A DNA stretch of 64,000 nt from Icerya purchasi. Taxonomy: Eukaryota; Arthropoda; Insecta; Hemiptera; Monophlebidae. The translations under genes and the position numbers were made by a program. This document shows, piece after piece, positions 59,205-64,000 of the stretch. Location: assembly GCA_039619475.1 (NCBI GenBank), contig CM077115.1, forward strand, positions 157,641,774-157,705,773. The letters are read 5' to 3'. The number at the start of each line of letters is the position of its first letter. Position 1 is the stretch's first letter. The notes under the pieces are model-generated. The model was given only the letters and a program-made list of their open reading frames with translations, was not told the origin of the DNA and ran no database searches.

Positions 59205-59890
59205 TCATGTATGCCCGGGGTCTGGAAGGGGTAGTAAGTGGAATTTAGGAGGTTAAGCGAATGAAAAAATTGTAAAATATTACGGATATGACAGAAAGAG
59301 AACCAAATAAGAGTTTTATGGTAAGGAAGGGGGAAGGCTGTGTTGGGGTTCTAAATGAAATAAGAGCGTGGGAAGATGTTAGTATGTGGGGGGAATCGAA
59401 AGTTGTGATATTTGGCAAAATGCACAGAGAGGAGGGTTGATACGTTGTAGAAGGTAAAAAATGGGTAAGATTTGCGTGGAAAATTCCAAGTCTGGTAAGT
59501 ATAATATTTTTTTTCTTGATCGGAACAAAAGAGAAAACTGAAATAGAGGATTAGTGGTTTTGCTGTTGAGATGTTCATACTCAGCTCAAGGATTTGATTA
59601 CAACGGATTTCAAGAATGCTTTTACATCGTTAAAGGAAGAGAAGCGAGAAGATATGTATGGAAGCAAAGAAGCCTCTCTAGCAGCTCGGTCGATGGCTTC
59701 GTTACCGGGAAGGCCGGTATGGCTAGGAATCTGAATTAGCACTATGAAGATTTGGGATCGAGTAAGATCATGATGGAGAAAAAGGATGCGTTGTATAATC
59801 GCATTATCTGTACGCAAGTTGTGAAGAAACTTCAGAACACTGAGTGAATCTGTTAAGGTATTTAGAAAGAAGCGGAGCAGAGGGGAATTA
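59205..59890 (-). pseudogene. RNase H and C-terminal tail of a non-LTR element
   Basis: On the minus strand TDSLSVLKFLHNL (about 59815-59855, with the RNase H Asp) runs in frame into a segment with IQIPSHTGLPGNEAIDRAAR (about 59675-59735), the conserved His/Asp block. The frame from 59817 to 59581 is open. A second frame (59578-59351) follows, in the position of the C-terminal tail. RT is absent. This is the least decayed of the truncated RNase H fragments outside the 7-10 kb element. Confidence 0.75.
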
Positions 59891-60862
59891 CAGATAGTAA
59901 AATTTTAAATGTTAACTTGAAATTTTTATAATCAATTTTTTAAAAGCGCCATCGTAAAATGATACGAAATAATTTAAAGTCGTAATTTAAATTATTTAAA
60001 GTTTTTACAATTTTTTTGAATTACAAATTTACATTTAGTAATGTAATATTTACAAGACATATGACATATTACTAAGAGACATCGATGTTGAACTAGAAAC
60101 GATGTACTAGCGATGTCGTGCAACAATAATATTGTAGTATATATTTACTAATAGAGAAGGGAAGCGTGTGTTATTTTTTAAGATCACGCCGACATGCTGC
60201 AGAGTTTGGCAGGGTCCTTAAACGTAATGCAAATTACAACCAAAAAAAAAAAAAAAAAAAACGAACGAAAAAATCAAAATGAACTGGCGGCATTAGTGCA
60301 TAGCGTTTTACCGAAAATATATTAAAAAACAACAACCAAAAAACCGGGGAAAAATGTATTAACGAAATTTTCAAACCCAATCGATTTTTATTAGTTGCGT
60401 CGTCTACTGAATTTCCGATTTTGCGTAAAGGAAAATGTTCGTCGAAAGAATAGAGAGTCATTTCAGCATCTCTTGCGTAACGATTATCCCGTTCCGTTTT
60501 ACTGGTAAACACGTACGAAGATGAGATAGAATTTTTGTTGCAATAAGCTTGATTTGTCTTGCGAAAATGTATTCTAAAGGCATAAAAGTTGATGAGGGAA
60601 ATTTCTTGATAAACTCGGTGGCGCATTTTGAAATTTATGAAGATTTCGCCAGCAATTCACAGAGCTGTATTATCGACGATTTTATGCCTTTTTTTTGTAG
60701 CTTCATATTTCGATATTAAAGTGTAAATTAAAGTCGGGGTTGGGGGAGTCTGAAAATTTACGTAACGGTACAGATAATAAATGGGATTTATTTTAAAATC
60801 TAATACCTTGTTGTTTTAATGAAATATACAGAGTAGTTCATTCCCCTGTTTGTTAATATTTA
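59891..60862. other. unassigned sequence
   Basis: Contains an A run at 60242-60260. The minus open frame at 60234-60626 (130 codons) shows no family motif. Confidence 0.4.
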
Positions 60863-61203
60863 TAAAATAAAATAAATAAATACCCCCCTTATTAACAAAC
60901 AAAATTACATAAATTTATATTTGAATAAATTCAAATTAAAATAGTTCTCGATTTAAGGGAACGTTTTCGATATCATCAGCTAACGATATAAAGTGCATTC
61001 AGATAAAACTAAAATCACACTGGGCTTGTGATTTTAGTTTTACCCGAGCGTGTTTTTTATTATTAGCTGATGATATATAGCCCGAAAACATTTCTAAATA
61101 AAAGGCATTTATTTTAATTTCTATCAAAGTGTAAATTAGCTAATACTTATTTTGTTTGTCAATAAGGGGGGGGGGGGGGGGTATTTATTTATTTTATTTT
61201 AAT
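60863..61203. repeat. 340-bp imperfect palindrome with hammerhead-like motifs
   Basis: Outer arms: TAAAATAAAATAAATAAATA then CCCCCC at the left, and a G run then TATTTATTTATTTTATTTTA at the right. Inner arms: AAAACTAAAATCACAC (61005-61020) against GTGATTTTAGTTTT (61028-61041). Each arm carries TTAGCTGATGAT followed by CGAAAAC, in opposite orientations (about 60966-60991 and 61060-61090). A partial third copy lies at 62260-62345. Candidates are a foldback element or inverted terminal repeats of a Penelope-like element; no coding part is present. Confidence 0.75.
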
Positions 61204-61328
61204 AGAATGTTTACGCGGACTTCTCTTTGAAATTCATTTTAGTTACTCCACGTGCGAAACCGGTTTTCATTTTCGTGTTAATTTTAAACCGATGTTATTC
61301 CTTTTTCTAAGAATTTCTTATTTCGCAG

Positions 61329-61448
61329 GTTTTGAAATATCAAGATAGCGAATTCGAATTCGAAGAACAGCGATATGGGGCCGCTTACAATACCGTACTG
61401 GACATTGAAAATGAGGAGGCCGGTTACATGGCCCATTTTTTCAGCGAG
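61329..61448 (+). CDS. probable internal coding exon of an unidentified gene
   Basis: A 120-bp segment of exactly 40 codons lies between a strong 3' splice site (pyrimidine-rich TTCTTATTTCGCAG) and a donor (GAG/GTAATT). Only this frame is open; both other plus frames hit stops within the first 25 bases. It encodes an acidic segment beginning VLKYQDSEFEFEEQRYG, continuing AAYNTVLDIENEEAG and ending YMAHFFSE. Composition is protein-like and richer in GC than the flanks. Both boundaries are phase 0, which would let it follow the signal-peptide exon at 38193-38258 directly. No domain is recognised; a secreted or extracellular protein is inferred only if that link holds. Confidence 0.6.
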
Positions 61449-62259
61449 GTAATTTATTTTCACTTTATAATACTTAAATTCTGTACATTTACGTAATTAC
61501 GTGACAAAAAAAAAAAAAAAAAACGAAAAAAACTCGAAAATAGTTTAATAAAAATGAATGCGAAAAAATATTTTCCGCAATAACTACCAAAATAAAACGG
61601 TGGGGGAGGGATTTCGAACTTCGCTTCGTTCGGATTTTTTTGCGAAATGGCATCGCCGAAAAAAAAAAAAGAAAAAAAGGAAAGAAAATGAAGAGACGGT
61701 TGAGTAAGACTTGAATTTGGGCAACAAAACCGGGCTTTTTCGGAAAAAATTTCTGCTATTAGTATTTTTATTACATTAACGATAAACTAATCTTCGTTTT
61801 CAATTTGTTGGCTTTCGGAATTTAAGAGTGTCGTCGTGGTGATTTCTTCTTCGAAGAGAGTGATAAATTAGCTCATTAGCAGAGTAGCTCAGTGCATTTT
61901 AGTATTATTTAAATAAACTTAGTAAACAGATGGTTCCGCGTTGGGCCAACAAAAAAAAACGAAAAAAAAAAAAAATACAAAACTGGTATTGATTCTCATT
62001 CTCTTTTTTTAAACCACTGGTAGTCGGTAATTGGACAAATTTAAAAAATCTTTTAATATTTATATTTTACATTTATATTATTTAACAGTTTAATATAATC
62101 CTTAGATATTTATTGCAGTCTATGTGTACATCATCTTATTCTAACAATTATGATATATCAATTTTAAATTATCTATTTATACTATATAAACCGTTTTATT
62201 TCCTATTTGGGACCTCAGTATGATTTAGAATTTGTTTCTGCTCACATATATATCAAGCT
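61449..62259. other. putative intron sequence
   Basis: AT-rich with A runs at about 61506-61522, 61658-61668 and 61948-61975. A tRNA A-box-like AGAGTAGCTCAGTGC near 61880 has no good B box. Confidence 0.45.
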
Positions 62260-62345
62260 GTGTTCTTAGCTGATGATGGGTTGTAACTGAGAAAACGTTT
62301 CTAAGTAAGCCTTCATTTTATTCTTAAATTTGTTTGTTATATTTT
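62260..62345 (+). repeat. partial copy of the 60.9-61.2 kb repeat arm
   Basis: TTAGCTGATGATGGGTTGTA, then GAGAAAACGTTTCTAAGTAA, aligns with the right arm of the palindrome at 60863-61203 (TTAGCTGATGATATATAGCC, CGAAAACATTTCTAAATAAA). Confidence 0.65.
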
Positions 62346-64000
62346 GATAGTTGTTAATAAATTACTATATTTTATTAATTAACAAAGAGGATGTTGAAAG
62401 ATTCTTTATTAAATACGAACGTCAGGTAGTAAAAGAAAACCTTATAAATACGATTTTATTAATGTTTTGTTTATTATTATTATTATACATTTCCTCGCTC
62501 CCTGAGGAAGAATAACGTATATATGTAATGAATCGGATTCTTCGAACTTCCCCCGTCTCCCGTAATTTTTATAAAAGAGTCGATTTTATACCTGTACTAT
62601 TTTTCGCGCAAAGCGGAAAATAAAAAGAGATTACAGATTTAAACGAATTCGACGTGAAAGAGGTTACAGATTAAACATTATGGGATTTTCACATTACCAC
62701 CGGCGTGAAGATGATATGACGGTTACTACTCTGCGTATCAGTTTATAAGATAAAATCTTGGTCAATGTAACATTTCGGCCGGATGACATTAAACGTACCA
62801 GGCAAAGAAATAAATTAATGGAGAAATTACTGATCCGTGTGATATTCGGTGCTGTCGAGTGTGTGTTTCGATTAATAAAAATATAAAAAAGACAAATTCG
62901 CAAAAAAGAGGACGATTAATTGTAAATAAAATATCGCTGTCCATTTTTAACAAATTAAAAGTAAATTTTCAAATTGCGGAAAAATTTACGTTTTAATTTA
63001 CGCGCCTTGATTATATATTATGGCTTCGCGTAAAAGTAGTCGCGGGGGCGAAATTTTATTTGTAACTAATCGTGTTTTTCGAATATTTAATATTAATTTT
63101 ATAACATTAAATATCTATTTGTACCGGCCAAACGTTCCCCGGATAATTTTTAAGGCTCACTTTGTCCCGGGTAATCCCGTCGTCCGGGCAAGGAAAATAA
63201 TATGGTTTTTTATTTTTCCATCTGTTTGATGGCGTACTTTTTTAGTGATTATTGGCGCTGTTCGCTCGAGCATTATTCTGTATTATCATTCCATTTCCAC
63301 GCTGTTATTTTCGTCTACGATATTTAAATATTATCCGTCTCTTTATTTCTATCTATAGTTCCATTTCTTTCCATTTTACTTTTATTATATCTTTATTTCT
63401 TAATCGTTCCCTTATCGTCCAGTTCTTAACCTTTTTTCTCTACGCTGTTAATACGAGGCTGTTTACATACGCTTACCGTTTTTCCATATACATTTTCGAA
63501 TCTAAGGTTTTCACACCTTTTTTTTTTCTCCTTTTAAATCTTCTCCCTTTCTCTCTTCCGGTAGCATGATTTTCTTTTGATCGGATTTTCACCGGAATTT
63601 TTTTTTTTTTTGTTTAATTGCCTAGCTCTTTTTTATCATCCGGTTCCAGTATCTCTCCTTCTTTTTATCTAAATTCGCATCTGACACAGAAGTAAAGGAT
63701 GTTTTCTTTTACATGATTTTCATAGTTACCAGGGAGGATCAATATACACTCGCGCGTAGTTTCTACCTAAATTAACGTATAACCCCCCACTACGGTTTAA
63801 ACGAACTCGGTTTTCATTCTTTATTCCCACCTCGTGAAAGAATGGAACCGGGCTATCTTGTTTGGTTCGTTTGCACAGTGTGTCTGTTTGAAATGGAGCG
63901 TCTCCTGTGAATTGATCGTCCAACACATTCGAGAGGCGTAAAAAATCATAATCCCACTGATGAAATTCATCGACAAATATGTGAAGAGCACAGTGATAAA
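62346..64000. other. unassigned sequence to the window end
   Basis: Open frames at 63020-63229, 63252-63569 and 63726-63926 show no recognised family or splice context. T-rich runs near 63520 and 63599-63611. Confidence 0.4.

Noticed and set aside
61870..61960. AGAGTAGCTCAGTGC as a tRNA or SINE head
   Set aside because: No acceptable B box within the expected distance and no shared body with the SINE copies.

Overview
The window looks like AT-rich nuclear DNA from an arthropod, most likely an insect. It holds mariner, Tc1 and hAT-type DNA elements, Jockey-like, RTE-like and RNase H-bearing non-LTR retrotransposons, tRNA-derived SINEs, many (TA)n tracts and one long satellite array. There are no bacterial operons, rRNA genes, CRISPR arrays or convincing functional tRNA genes. 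A hemipteran source would fit, but the sequence alone does not prove it.

Layout. 1-335: 3' end of a mariner transposon. About 740-1740: CG-rich segment with unassigned open frames. 4.78-6.25 kb: 5'-truncated Jockey-like element. 7.2-10.75 kb: the best-preserved element, a minus-strand non-LTR retrotransposon with partial endonuclease, RT, RNase H and a Cys/His tail, broken by one in-frame stop. 12.8-13.7 kb: a minisatellite and a hAT-type MITE with an 8-bp target duplication. 15-24 kb: decayed non-LTR fragments, a large palindrome and a dead Tc1 element. 25-30 kb: two copies of a tRNA-derived SINE, one with clear target duplications, plus one copy of a dispersed repeat of about 430 bp whose second copy lies at 46.8 kb. 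30.8-46 kb: a graveyard of truncated non-LTR elements, SINEs and a second hAT-type MITE. 47.84-57.08 kb: a 9.2-kb satellite built of monomers of about 285 bp in a 571-bp dimeric higher-order repeat, with a second 1142-bp order in its left half. 57-64 kb: inverted-repeat elements and one probable host exon.

Host genes. Two short pieces look like real protein-coding exons, both on the plus strand and both phase 0. One is a signal-peptide exon at 38193-38258 ending at a consensus donor. The other is an exon of exactly 40 codons at 61329-61448 with a good acceptor and donor. They could belong to one secreted-protein gene whose roughly 23-kb intron contains the satellite array. This is an inference and I could not identify the protein.

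Most of the remaining sequence has no gene I can support. Most long open frames are satellite, microsatellite or transposon shadows.
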